Below are positions 26,316-34,881 of a DNA stretch of 64,000 nucleotides, one piece after another (the stretch's first letter is position 1; each line of letters opens with the position of its first letter). The notes beneath the pieces are model-generated. The model was not told the DNA's origin. It did no database searches and saw only the letters and a program-made list of their open reading frames with translations. The DNA comes from Gammaproteobacteria bacterium (lineage in GTDB: Bacteria; Pseudomonadota; Gammaproteobacteria; Xanthomonadales; SZUA-36): assembly GCA_030426265.1 (NCBI GenBank), contig JAUHYP010000012.1, positions 1-64,000 on the forward strand. Direction: 5' to 3'. Made by a program: the position numbers and the translations under genes.

Positions 26316-27827
26316 TCAGGCAGCCCCGGCCTGTGTTGCCGGTGGCGGTCCATCGGCGAAGGCGTCCTCCGGCGACAGTTCGTCCAACGGCCATACCGGC
26401 CGGGTGATGTGCCGGTAGGGCAGGCGCGAGATGTCGCTCTGCAGCGTGCCGGGGGCGTCGCAGTACAGCACCTCGGCGGCCCGCTGGTGGAACTGGTTGT
26501 AGAAGTGATGGCTGGATTTCACCACCACGATGCGCTGGTCCCACGGCGCGGCGCCGCATTCTTCCAGTCCGACCGGGGAGAAGGGCTGCTGGCGGATGGT
26601 GTTGAGCACGATCTGCACGCCACCGGCGCTCACCAGGGCGGTGCGCCCGAGGGCCGTGGGTTCGCCGTCGGCGATGTGCGCCTGTTCGGCGTCGGTGCGC
26701 AGCGCCTCGATGGTCACTTCCAGGTCCAGCGGATCGCCCGACCCTGGTCCCACCTTGCCGCCGATGCGCAGCGGCAGGGTCGCGCCCTCACCGGCGGCGA
26801 AGGCCATGTCCACGGCCACCGGGTCCCAGACGTAGGCCACCAGGGCTTTGTCGATGCCGCGCTCCAGCAGGCGCCGGAGGATGAAGGTCGAATCCGAGCC
26901 CGCGCCGCCGCCCGGGTTGTCGGACATGTCGGCGATCACCACCGTACCCTCCGGTGCAGCGAGTGCGCGGTCCAGGCAGGCGTCGATGCCGTCGAGCCGG
27001 GCCTGGCCCGTTTCACGCAGGGCGTAGAAGGCCTTGGCCGTCTCCAGTGCGGCGGCGTCGGCACGCTCCGCATCGCCGTCGGTATAGGCGATCACGCTGG
27101 CGCCGGCGTCCGGGCAGTCCGCCCAGGGGAAGCCGTGACCGAGGGTGACGGAGAGCAGTTCGCCGGAGCGCTCGCGCGCCAGCAGGCCGTCGATGAATCC
27201 GCGCATGGGCGCGCGCTGGGTCTGGAACAGGCCGAACATGGGCACGCGCCGGAAACCGGCCACCGGCCGGATCTCACCACGCGCGGTGCGCGCGCAGAGG
27301 TCGTACAGCTCGCGGGCGCGTTCGTCGAAATCAGTGTGGGGGTATTCCTTGCAGGCCTTGACCACGGTGGCGTGGCGCAGCATCGCCTCGCTGATGTTGC
27401 AGTGCAGGTCCAGCAGCAGGCCGACCGGCATGTCCGGTCCGACGATCTCGCGGATCCGCGCCAGCATGTCGCCTTCGCAGTCGTCGCAACCCTCGGCCAT
27501 CATGGCCCCGTGCATCATGATCAGCACCATGTCCAGGCCGTCAGCGGACTGGCGCAGGTCCTCCAGCAGCCAGTCGCGCAGGGTGTCCCAGGTCTCACGT
27601 CGCGTGGGGTGCGCCGGCTGGGCGTGGGCGCAGAGCCCCACCACCACGGTGTCGCCACGCCGCCGCGCCTCGCCGAAGAAGGCGCTGGCCACCTTTAGGG
27701 GATTGCCCTGGGCCTCCGGGTCCATGCCCGGGCGATGAATGCCCAGCTCCCGGAAGCTCTCCAGGTTGGTCGGCACCGGGGAGAAGGAGTTGGTCTCGTG
27801 GCAGAGGTAGGCAGTGAAGATCTTCAT
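26316..27827 (-). CDS. M81 family metallopeptidase (MlrC-like)
   Basis: A 503-residue MlrC/M81 protein, full length for the family. The start MKIFTAYLCHETNSFSP is typical. Metal ligands correspond to Asp140 and His142 in LLLDLHCN and His164 in EYPHTDF. MlrC finishes microcystin breakdown by cleaving linear tri- or tetrapeptides, but many homologues occur outside that pathway. Here it follows an XRE-cupin regulator and precedes a TRAP importer. A good promoter with an operator-like dyad lies at 27913-27950, so it is likely the first gene of a long unit. No signal peptide is seen, so it should be cytoplasmic. Confidence 0.92.
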   Translation of the reverse strand: MKIFTAYLCHETNSFSPVPTNLESFRELGIHRPGMDPEAQGNPLKVASAFFGEARRRGDTVVVGLCAHAQPAHPTRRETWDTLRDWLLEDLRQSADGLDMVLIMMHGAMMAEGCDDCEGDMLARIREIVGPDMPVGLLLDLHCNISEAMLRHATVVKACKEYPHTDFDERARELYDLCARTARGEIRPVAGFRRVPMFGLFQTQRAPMRGFIDGLLARERSGELLSVTLGHGFPWADCPDAGASVIAYTDGDAERADAAALETAKAFYALRETGQARLDGIDACLDRALAAPEGTVVIADMSDNPGGGAGSDSTFILRRLLERGIDKALVAYVWDPVAVDMAFAAGEGATLPLRIGGKVGPGSGDPLDLEVTIEALRTDAEQAHIADGEPTALGRTALVSAGGVQIVLNTIRQQPFSPVGLEECGAAPWDQRIVVVKSSHHFYNQFHQRAAEVLYCDAPGTLQSDISRLPYRHITRPVWPLDELSPEDAFADGPPPATQAGAA

Positions 27828-27912
27828 CGATGGCTTCGGTCCGGAAACAAAAGGGCGCCTGGCACTGTCGCGCCGCCCTTCACGGGCGCCCGGACCGGTC
27901 GGCGTGGCGCAG

Positions 27913-27950
27913 AGAATACCCTGAATATGAAAAAAGTTTCAAATATGAAA
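27913..27950 (-). promoter_or_regulatory. Promoter and operator-like dyad upstream of the mlrC-like gene
   Basis: Read on the minus strand there is TTGAAA (27942-27937), an 18-base spacer and TATTCT (27918-27913). The dyad TTTCA-N4-TGAAA (27937-27950) overlaps the -35 box. The same dyad recurs at 28660-28673 in front of the XRE-cupin gene. The local sequence is markedly AT-rich compared with the surrounding genes. Confidence 0.65.
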
Positions 27951-27969
27951 ATAAGAAAACCGCTTCCGG

Positions 27970-28602
27970 TCACTCGCCGGAAGGCGCTTCGACCTTGGCC
28001 ACGGTGGCGATGTTGAGGATGCGCGCGGCCTTGCCGTCCAGGGCGCGGACGTTATGCGCCATCGTGGAATCGATGTAGATGCTGTCGCCGGCCTCCAGCA
28101 CCGTGGGGACGTAAAACTCGGTCAGCACTTCCACCCGGCCCTCGAGCACGAAGATGAACTCCTCGCCGCGGTGGCGCAGCAGCTCGGGCTCCCGCCCCGG
28201 CTGCACGACGATGACGCTGGGCGACATCCGGCGGTGCGCGAATTCGTGCGCGTGGTGCTCGTAGACAGTGTTCTCCGTCTCGGTGACCGGCGTGTCCGCA
28301 CGCCGCGTGATGGCGCGCCGTCCGGTCACCTGGGCCACCGGCGCGGCCGGTGTTTCCGGTGAGACCAGTTCCATCACGTCGATGTCCAGCGCCTGGCAGA
28401 CCGCCAGCAGCTTCTCGATCTTCAACGACATGCTGCCGTTCTCCACTTTCGAGAGGGTGGAGACGGGAATGTCGCTGCGCTCGCCCAGGGTCTTGAGCGA
28501 CCAGCCACGCGCCTTGCGGAAGCGCCGGATGCCGTCGCCGATGGCGCCGTGACGGGGATCGGGCTCGCCGGCGACGCGGGCGGTGGAGCGGTTCTGGGGC
28601 AT
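27970..28602 (-). CDS. XRE-family regulator with C-terminal cupin sensor
   Basis: A 210-residue regulator. The helix-turn-helix (about 20-75) contains IRRFRKARGWSLKTLGER and VSTLSKVENGSMSLKIEKL. A linker is followed by a cupin domain (about 120-205) with HRGEEFIFVLEGRVEVL and GDSIYIDSTMAHNVRAL. Proteins of this layout (PuuR/SutR-like) usually sense a small metabolite and repress neighbouring catabolic genes. The start at 28602 has GAGGAGAG nine bases upstream; the frame stays open 45 codons further but without support. Two copies of the TTTCA-N4-TGAAA dyad flank it, which suggests autoregulation plus control of the mlrC and TRAP genes. Confidence 0.9.
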   Translation of the reverse strand: MPQNRSTARVAGEPDPRHGAIGDGIRRFRKARGWSLKTLGERSDIPVSTLSKVENGSMSLKIEKLLAVCQALDIDVMELVSPETPAAPVAQVTGRRAITRRADTPVTETENTVYEHHAHEFAHRRMSPSVIVVQPGREPELLRHRGEEFIFVLEGRVEVLTEFYVPTVLEAGDSIYIDSTMAHNVRALDGKAARILNIATVAKVEAPSGE

Positions 28603-28659
28603 GGGTCCGGGCTCTCCTCGATGGGTCCTGACGGATGGCGCGCCGGGGCGCGGCGCGCG

Positions 28660-28673
28660 TTTCAATCCTGAAA
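28660..28673. promoter_or_regulatory. Second TTTCA-N4-TGAAA dyad, upstream of the XRE-cupin gene
   Basis: TTTCA at 28660-28664 and TGAAA at 28669-28673 with a 4-base spacer form a perfect inverted repeat, identical in arms and spacing to the one at 27937-27950. It lies 58 bases upstream of the regulator start codon, a suitable position for autorepression. Confidence 0.55.
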
Positions 28674-28816
28674 ACTCCCGTTCGATCTTACCGCATCGCC
28701 GCGCCAGCGTGGCAAGCAATCCGGCGCGTTCCACCATCGTTTCGAACAGAATTATTCCCGGTGAAAATCAATTATTAATTGGTCAAGCAACTGTATTTAA
28801 ACGATAAAAAATAATG

Positions 28817-28845
28817 TTGGTGCATGGCTTAAGGGCTGCTATGAT
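28817..28845 (+). promoter_or_regulatory. Sigma-70-type promoter for TonB receptor 2
   Basis: TTGGTG at 28817-28822 and TATGAT at 28840-28845 are separated by exactly 17 bases. They lie 65 bases upstream of the receptor ATG, in an AT-rich stretch (28745-28900) that stands out from the GC-rich genes on both sides. The 307 bases between the regulator start and the receptor hold only this promoter and the dyad at 28660. AGGAG-like sequence is weak, with GGAG 10 bases before the ATG at 28910. Confidence 0.7.
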
Positions 28846-28909
28846 CTAATAAATGAAAATAATATCATATAAGAAAACTATTTCAGAACGATCATGACGG
28901 AGTAACCCC

Positions 28910-31159
28910 ATGAAAGGCTTCAGGAAAAATTCACTGTCCCTCGCCATTTCCACGCTGTGCCTCGGCGTCCTGCCGCTGAACGCCGCGCTGGCGCAGGACG
29001 AAGCGGACGAGGACGGCGCCCTCGGCCTTGAGGAAGTGATCGTCACGGCCTCGCGCCGCGAAGAGTCCCTGCAGGACACGCCGCTGGCCGTGACCGCCAT
29101 CGTCCCGGGCGACCTGGCCGAATCCGGCCTGGTGCGCCTGCGCGAGGTGATCGAGTACTCCCCCGGCGTGCACTACGCGGGCGGCGGGCTGCCCTCCGGC
29201 AACACCGTGACCATGCGCGGCGTGGCCCAGCTGGGCCGCATCAGCACGGTGGGCATCTACCTGGACGAGATCCCCCTGGGTTCCTCCACCTCCTTCGCGG
29301 CCGGCCCCTCACTGCAGTTCGACGGCGTGCAGGGCGACATCCAGCGCATCGAGACCATCCGCGGCCCGCAGGGCACGCTGTACGGCAGCTCCGCCATGGG
29401 CGGGGTGTTGCGCTACATCACCAAGGACCCGAGCGAGAACGACTTCGAAGCCAACTTCAGCGGCGAGTACATGGACGTGGCCCACGGCTCGTCCAGCAAC
29501 AACCTGACCGGCCGCGTGGGCATCCCCATCGTCGACGACCGCCTGGGCTTCAGCATTGCGGCCTACCGCGAGGACTGGGGCGGCTTCATCGACCGCATCG
29601 CGGCCTCGCCCACCGGCGCGGCCACCGACGTGGACGCCTATGAGCGCACCGGCGTGATCAGCAAGCTGAACGCCAACGTGACGGACCGCTTCTCGGCTTC
29701 GCTGCAATTCGTGGACACGCACATCGAGTCCACCGGCGCGAACACCGTGGCCGTGGCGGGCCCCCCGTACGAGCTGGTCAACGGCCCCTACAACACCGAC
29801 GAGGGCGCCAACACCCTGCAGGACGACTTCACCATTGCCGGCCTGACGCTGAAATACGACTTCGACGGCGCACAGCTGGTGTCCTCCACCAGCTGGCAGG
29901 ACCGCTCCAACACCAACTCCGCCGACCTGGTCGCGACCTTCGGCGGCCTGATCGACCTGCTCGAGGGCAATACGCCGGGCACCACCACCGCGGCCTACTT
30001 CACCGGCGAACTGGCCACCGAGCGCTTCGTGCAGGAGTTGCGCCTGGACTCCACCACCGACGGGCCGATGGAATGGACGGTCGGCGCCTACTACTCCACC
30101 GAAGACAGTGGCAACATCCAGACCCTGCAGGGCGGACCGACCGGCTTCCTCGCGCTGGACGTGGACCTGGCCAGCGGCCTGGACGAGTTCGCCACCTTCG
30201 GCAACGTGACGTACTTCCTGTCCGACCAGTTCGACATCGGCGCCGGCGTGCGCGTGGCCTGGATCGACTCCTCCGTGTCCCTGACCGACGGTCCCGGCCT
30301 GATCGTGGCCAACCTGCCGGAAACCAACAGCTCCGACACGGTGGACACCTACAGCTTCACCGCGCGCTACCGACCCAACGACGACCTGTCGCTGTACGGA
30401 CGCATCGCCTCCGGCTACCGCCCGGAGAACGCCAACCTGCCGCTGCTGGACGTCAACGGCAACAACGCCGCGCCGCCGATCATCGAGACCGACACGTTGT
30501 GGAGCTACGAGGTGGGCGCCAAGGGCGTGACCGCCGGCGGCCAGCTCGGCTACGACGTGGCCGTGTACTACATCGCCTGGGACGATCCGCAGGTGGTGAC
30601 CTTCGTCAACGGCGCATCCACCGGCGGCAACGCCAACAGCGACGTGACGGCCTACGGCTTCGAGGCCTCCGCAACCTGGGTGCCGGTCAGCGGGCTGTCC
30701 ATCACCCCGGCGATTTCGTACACCCACAGCACGCTGGACGATGACGAGACGGCGGCCTTCGGCGCCCTGGCGGGCGAGGAACTGCCGCTGCTGCCGGAGT
30801 TCACCGCTTCGTTGCGCGCCACCTACGACTTCACGGTGGCCTCGAAGTACGACGCCTTCGTCGTCGGCGGCCTGCGCTACGTGGGCGAGCGCAACACCGG
30901 CTTCCAGGGCGGCACGGCCGACGACGGCACGGTGGTCACCCCGCTGATCGTGAACTTCGACCTGGAAAGCTACCTGGTGGCGGACCTGGGTATCGGGATG
31001 CGGTTCGGCAACGTCACCACCACGCTGTTCGGCAACAACCTGTTCGACGAGTACGGATTCACGGGCGGATCGGCCCGCCCGACCGTCGGCGGCGTTCGCG
31101 CCACGGCGAACGTGCTGCAACCCCGCACCATCGGCATCCGAGTCGCGTACGATTACTGA
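28910..31159 (+). CDS. TonB-dependent outer-membrane receptor 2
   Basis: A 749-residue TonB-dependent receptor of the same subtype as the one at 7831. It has a signal peptide (about 1-28, NAALAQ), the box region LEEVIVTASRREESLQDTP, the plug signatures VIEYSPGVHY, MRGVAQ and IRGPQGTLYGSSAMGG, and the C-terminal barrel with RPENANLPLLD and LFGNNLFDEYG, ending in the aromatic RVAYDY. It opens a plus-strand unit with a serine hydrolase, an isomerase-like gene and a sulfatase, so the imported ligand may be a sulfated or peptide-modified sugar (inference). Confidence 0.93.
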   Translation: MKGFRKNSLSLAISTLCLGVLPLNAALAQDEADEDGALGLEEVIVTASRREESLQDTPLAVTAIVPGDLAESGLVRLREVIEYSPGVHYAGGGLPSGNTVTMRGVAQLGRISTVGIYLDEIPLGSSTSFAAGPSLQFDGVQGDIQRIETIRGPQGTLYGSSAMGGVLRYITKDPSENDFEANFSGEYMDVAHGSSSNNLTGRVGIPIVDDRLGFSIAAYREDWGGFIDRIAASPTGAATDVDAYERTGVISKLNANVTDRFSASLQFVDTHIESTGANTVAVAGPPYELVNGPYNTDEGANTLQDDFTIAGLTLKYDFDGAQLVSSTSWQDRSNTNSADLVATFGGLIDLLEGNTPGTTTAAYFTGELATERFVQELRLDSTTDGPMEWTVGAYYSTEDSGNIQTLQGGPTGFLALDVDLASGLDEFATFGNVTYFLSDQFDIGAGVRVAWIDSSVSLTDGPGLIVANLPETNSSDTVDTYSFTARYRPNDDLSLYGRIASGYRPENANLPLLDVNGNNAAPPIIETDTLWSYEVGAKGVTAGGQLGYDVAVYYIAWDDPQVVTFVNGASTGGNANSDVTAYGFEASATWVPVSGLSITPAISYTHSTLDDDETAAFGALAGEELPLLPEFTASLRATYDFTVASKYDAFVVGGLRYVGERNTGFQGGTADDGTVVTPLIVNFDLESYLVADLGIGMRFGNVTTTLFGNNLFDEYGFTGGSARPTVGGVRATANVLQPRTIGIRVAYDY

Positions 31160-31187
31160 TTCGTAACCCGACAAGGAAGTTCTGCCC

Positions 31188-33278
31188 ATGTGCGTTATTC
31201 GTTCCCTCCGCACGAGAGGGCCGGCCGCGTGGCTGGCCCTCGGCTTTTCCGGAAAACCGGACTCTGTTCCCGACTCGACAAACCTGATATCCCCGAATGC
31301 CCTGCTGTTCAGCGGCCTGCTGTTCAGTGCCGTGTTCAGTTCGCCACTGGCGGCCCAGGAGGCCGATGGCGAAGGGCCTGATGCCGCCCAGGCGGAGACC
31401 GGCCAGATGCCGGGTGGTGATCCGCAAGCGGCGCCCCCCAGCCAGGACGTCACCGCCGAGCGCGTCGAGGCCTGGGCCGAGGAATACTTCAACAACGCGC
31501 TCGCCAACCAGCAGGTCAGCGGCGCCGTGGTCAGCTTCGTCAAGGATGGCGAGCTGGCCTTCAGCCGCGGCTACGGCCTGGCGGACGTGGTCACGCAGGA
31601 AGCCGCGGATCCCGTCACCACCCGGGTGCGCATCGGCTCGACCACCAAGACCTTTACCGCGACGATCATCGCCCAGCTGATGGAAGAGGGCCTGATCGCC
31701 TCCGTCGACGAGCCGGCCAACCGCTACCTGCGCCGCATCGAGCTGCCGGACAACGACGGGGTGGAGATCACCCTGAAGCACCTGCTGACCCACACGGCGG
31801 GCTTCGCCGACCGCTTCTTCCAGATCGGCAGCGACACGCCCGTGATCATCCCGGCCAACCCGGCCATGATCGAGGCCTTGCGCCCCGAGTACGCGCGGCC
31901 CGCGGGCGAGCGGGTGGTGTACTCCAACTACGGCGTCGCGACCCTGGGCTGGATCATCGAGGACGTCACCGGGCGGTCCATGGCGCAGGAAATGCAGCGC
32001 CGTATCTTCGGCCGCCTGGGCATGGACGCCACGGTGTTGCCGGTGGACCTGGCCGAGCCGGAAGGCCTGGGCAAGCCCGGCCTGATCACGGCCGAGGGCG
32101 TGCAGGGTCCCGTGCCCTTCACGGCCATCAACCCGGCCATCGCCCAGACCGGCGCCATCGTTTCCACGGCGCAGGACATGGCGGCGTACATGAACGCCCA
32201 GCTGGGGCAGGGCACGGGGGCCTTTTCCCCGGCCGTGCGCCGCAACCTGCAGACGCCGCTGGCCGCGAACGCCGACGGCCAGTTGCAGGTCGGGATGGTC
32301 TACTTCCTGGACAACTGGGCGGGCCAGCGCGTCGCCGGTCATGGCGGCAACTGGCCGGGCTTCCACACCTGGATGATCCTGCTGCCGGAACAGAACGCGG
32401 GCTTCTTCGTGAGCCTGATGTCCGACCCGGCGCCCGAGTCGCTGCCGACCCGTTTCCTGCGCGCGGTGGCGCCGCAGTGGGCCGGCCCGCCTTCGCCGGC
32501 GCTGGTGACGGCTTCGGGCACCCGCGACCAGTTCCTGGCCGCGATGCTGGGACCCAAGCGGCCCATGCCGGCCGTCAGGCACGCGCCCAACCGCGCCCTG
32601 TCGGGCATCTACGTCGGTGACCGGCGGCCCTTCACCAGCGTGGAGGCCCTGTCGTCGCTGGTGTATTTCGGGGGCGCCGTGCTCGATATCTCGATCAATG
32701 ACGCCGGCCTGTCGCTGGGCGCCGCCGGGCCCTTCGTGGCCGACGGCCGCGGCGGCTACATCCTGGACGCGCCGACGCGCCCGCGCCTGGCCGCGATGAC
32801 CGTGCCCTCCAGCCGCCAGCCGGTGTTCGCTCCGGACCTGGCCATCTACACCTTCACCCGGGTGCCGGCCTGGAACGACCCGCGCGTTCATTCCGTCGCC
32901 ATCCACGTGCTGATCCTGCTGAGCCTGCTGGGCCTGTTCGCCGTGGTCTGGTACCCGGGCAAGGGCCCGACCTGGCCGCGCAAGGCCGCCTTCGTACTGG
33001 GCCTGGCCGGCGCGGTACTGGCCGGCTGCGCGACCGTGGGCCTGGAGCGCGGCGAGTCCCTGATTTCGAGCTACTTCGCCGGACACATCACGCGCCTGGT
33101 GGTGTTCGTGGTGGCCGCGCACGTGCTGGCCATCGCCTCCCTGGCCACGGCCTGGGCCGCGCTGGCGGGCCGCGTGAAAGGCGGCGCCCGGCTGCATGCG
33201 AGCTTTCTGGCCCTGGTGGGCCTGGGCGCCGCGGTCATTCTCTGGCACTACAACGCGATCGGGATTCCTCGGTTTTGA
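31188..33278 (+). CDS. Serine hydrolase, beta-lactamase/PBP-C fold, with C-terminal membrane domain
   Basis: A 696-residue protein built like the one at 4532-6472: a late signal segment (about 38-57, ending PLAAQ), a low-complexity linker, a catalytic domain with STTK at 151-154, YSN near 244 and HGGN near 385, and four hydrophobic segments in the last 140 residues. The ATG at 31188 has AAGGAAG ten bases upstream. It follows receptor 2 by only 28 bases. The first 35 residues are atypical, so a later start is conceivable. It is probably a membrane-tethered periplasmic esterase or D-peptidase. Confidence 0.87.
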   Translation: MCVIRSLRTRGPAAWLALGFSGKPDSVPDSTNLISPNALLFSGLLFSAVFSSPLAAQEADGEGPDAAQAETGQMPGGDPQAAPPSQDVTAERVEAWAEEYFNNALANQQVSGAVVSFVKDGELAFSRGYGLADVVTQEAADPVTTRVRIGSTTKTFTATIIAQLMEEGLIASVDEPANRYLRRIELPDNDGVEITLKHLLTHTAGFADRFFQIGSDTPVIIPANPAMIEALRPEYARPAGERVVYSNYGVATLGWIIEDVTGRSMAQEMQRRIFGRLGMDATVLPVDLAEPEGLGKPGLITAEGVQGPVPFTAINPAIAQTGAIVSTAQDMAAYMNAQLGQGTGAFSPAVRRNLQTPLAANADGQLQVGMVYFLDNWAGQRVAGHGGNWPGFHTWMILLPEQNAGFFVSLMSDPAPESLPTRFLRAVAPQWAGPPSPALVTASGTRDQFLAAMLGPKRPMPAVRHAPNRALSGIYVGDRRPFTSVEALSSLVYFGGAVLDISINDAGLSLGAAGPFVADGRGGYILDAPTRPRLAAMTVPSSRQPVFAPDLAIYTFTRVPAWNDPRVHSVAIHVLILLSLLGLFAVVWYPGKGPTWPRKAAFVLGLAGAVLAGCATVGLERGESLISSYFAGHITRLVVFVVAAHVLAIASLATAWAALAGRVKGGARLHASFLALVGLGAAVILWHYNAIGIPRF

Positions 33279-33307
33279 GGCAGTGCCCGGCGCCCGTTCA
33301 CAGCAGT

Positions 33308-33324
33308 GACCGCCCAGGGCGGTC
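33308..33324 (+). other. Short GC hairpin between hydrolase and isomerase-like genes
   Basis: GACCGCC at 33308-33314 pairs with GGCGGTC at 33318-33324 around a 3-base loop, in the 82 bases between two co-directional genes. The following bases (GCCGGTCCTTTCCC) are only moderately T-rich, so this may be a weak terminator, an attenuator or an mRNA-stabilising stem. Confidence 0.35.
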
Positions 33325-33360
33325 GCCGGTCCTTTCCCTATAAATTTCGAGAGTGTTCCC

Positions 33361-34881
33361 ATGAGCAAAGACGTCGCCCTGTTCTGGCCCGGAGACTACC
33401 GGGACAAGCCCAACGAGCTGGCCCTGCCGCTGGCCCGAGAAGCCACGCGCCAGATGGAGGCCGCCCTGAAACGCCTGGGCCGCCGACCCTACCTCGTGGA
33501 GGGTTTTCTCTCCCGGCCGGCCGACGCCATCACGAAGCTGGGGCCCATCGACGACCCCATGATCGGCCTGTTCGTGCACTGGGTGTACGGCCCGCACACC
33601 GTGGACGGCGTGGTGGGCAAGGACAACCCGCTGCTGCTGGCCTCGAACTTCGACGGGACCTTTCCCGGGCTGGTCGGACTGCTCAACACCGGCGCCTGCC
33701 TGGAGAGCGTGGGGCGCGAGGCCTCGCGCCTGTGGACCGAGGCGCCGGACTGGTCGCAGGACGAGGACTTCATGGCCCGCCTGGAGGCCTGGTGCGATAC
33801 CGGGCGGATCGAATGGGACGAGGGCGAACTGTCCGGGGCGCCTGCTGTCGGCGCCGCGGCCCAGGCCATCGCCGACGAGATCGCCGAGGAGATCCACCGC
33901 CGCCGCATCCTGGTGCTGATGCTGGGCGACACCTCCATGGGCATGGTGAACGGCTACTTCGGCTACCGCCGCCTGGTGCGCCACGGCTTCACCGAGCACA
34001 AGGTGGACCAGGCCTGGCTGCCCAAGCGCATGGAGGGCATCGACCCGGCGCGCGTGGAAGCGGCCTTCGACTTCGTGAAGGCCAGGGGCGTGACCTTCCA
34101 CTGGGGCGAGGCCGGGGCGGAGGACTTCACCCCGGACAGCACGCGCGAGCAGCTGAAGCTGTACTTCGCCGCCCTGGACCTGGCGCGCGAGTTCCAGGCC
34201 GACTGCATCGGCTGGCAGTACCAGCTGGGGCTGATCCCGGTGACCACGCCCAGCGATTTCTGCGAGGGCCTGCTCAACTCCGCCTGCCGCCCGGAGTCCG
34301 ACGGCTCGCCCCTGATCACGGCCACCGAGGCCGACCAGGGCAACGTCATCCCCATGGAGCTGATGAAGCGGATCCTGCAGAAGCGCGGCCTGCACGAGGC
34401 CGTGATGTTCCACGACGTGCGCTGGGGCGGTGAGGAGGACGGGCGCTTTTTGTGGGTGCTGCTCAACTCCGGCAGCTGCGGCGCCTACGCCTTCAACCAC
34501 GACCCGGACACCCTGGACGGCGTGCATTCCTGGCGCCAGCCGGCGATGTACTTCCCCAACCCGGGCGGGACCTTCGCAGGCCTCAGCAAGCCCGGTCAGA
34601 TGACCTGGGCCCGCGCCTGGCTGACCGGCGACGAGATCGTCATGGACATCGGCCGCGGCGAAGTGGTCGAGCTGCCCGAGGAGCGCGTACGCCACTACTG
34701 GGACGGCACCACGCCCCAGTGGCCGCTGATGATGGCCGACCTCGGCTGCAGCCAGGACACCCTGATGGCCCACTACCAGAGCAACCACGTCGCCGTCGCC
34801 TACGGCGACATCTTCGAAGAGATGGTGGCCCTCTCCCAGAAACTCGGCTTCCGCGTCCGCATCGTCGGCAAGCAGGACTGA
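33361..34881 (+). CDS. L-fucose/L-arabinose isomerase-fold protein
   Basis: A 506-residue cytoplasmic protein related to the fucose isomerase-like superfamily. Supporting stretches are LVLMLGDTSMGMVNGYFGYR (Rossmann-like second domain), the acidic ITATEADQGNVIPMELMK near 322-340 and MFHDVRWGGEEDGRF near 346-360, where isomerase metal ligands would be expected. The C-terminal part resembles the substrate-facing beta domain. The exact sugar cannot be stated; annotation as fucose isomerase is by fold only. The sulfatase that follows overlaps its stop by one base (TGATG), which ties the two functions together. Confidence 0.72.
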   Translation: MSKDVALFWPGDYRDKPNELALPLAREATRQMEAALKRLGRRPYLVEGFLSRPADAITKLGPIDDPMIGLFVHWVYGPHTVDGVVGKDNPLLLASNFDGTFPGLVGLLNTGACLESVGREASRLWTEAPDWSQDEDFMARLEAWCDTGRIEWDEGELSGAPAVGAAAQAIADEIAEEIHRRRILVLMLGDTSMGMVNGYFGYRRLVRHGFTEHKVDQAWLPKRMEGIDPARVEAAFDFVKARGVTFHWGEAGAEDFTPDSTREQLKLYFAALDLAREFQADCIGWQYQLGLIPVTTPSDFCEGLLNSACRPESDGSPLITATEADQGNVIPMELMKRILQKRGLHEAVMFHDVRWGGEEDGRFLWVLLNSGSCGAYAFNHDPDTLDGVHSWRQPAMYFPNPGGTFAGLSKPGQMTWARAWLTGDEIVMDIGRGEVVELPEERVRHYWDGTTPQWPLMMADLGCSQDTLMAHYQSNHVAVAYGDIFEEMVALSQKLGFRVRIVGKQD

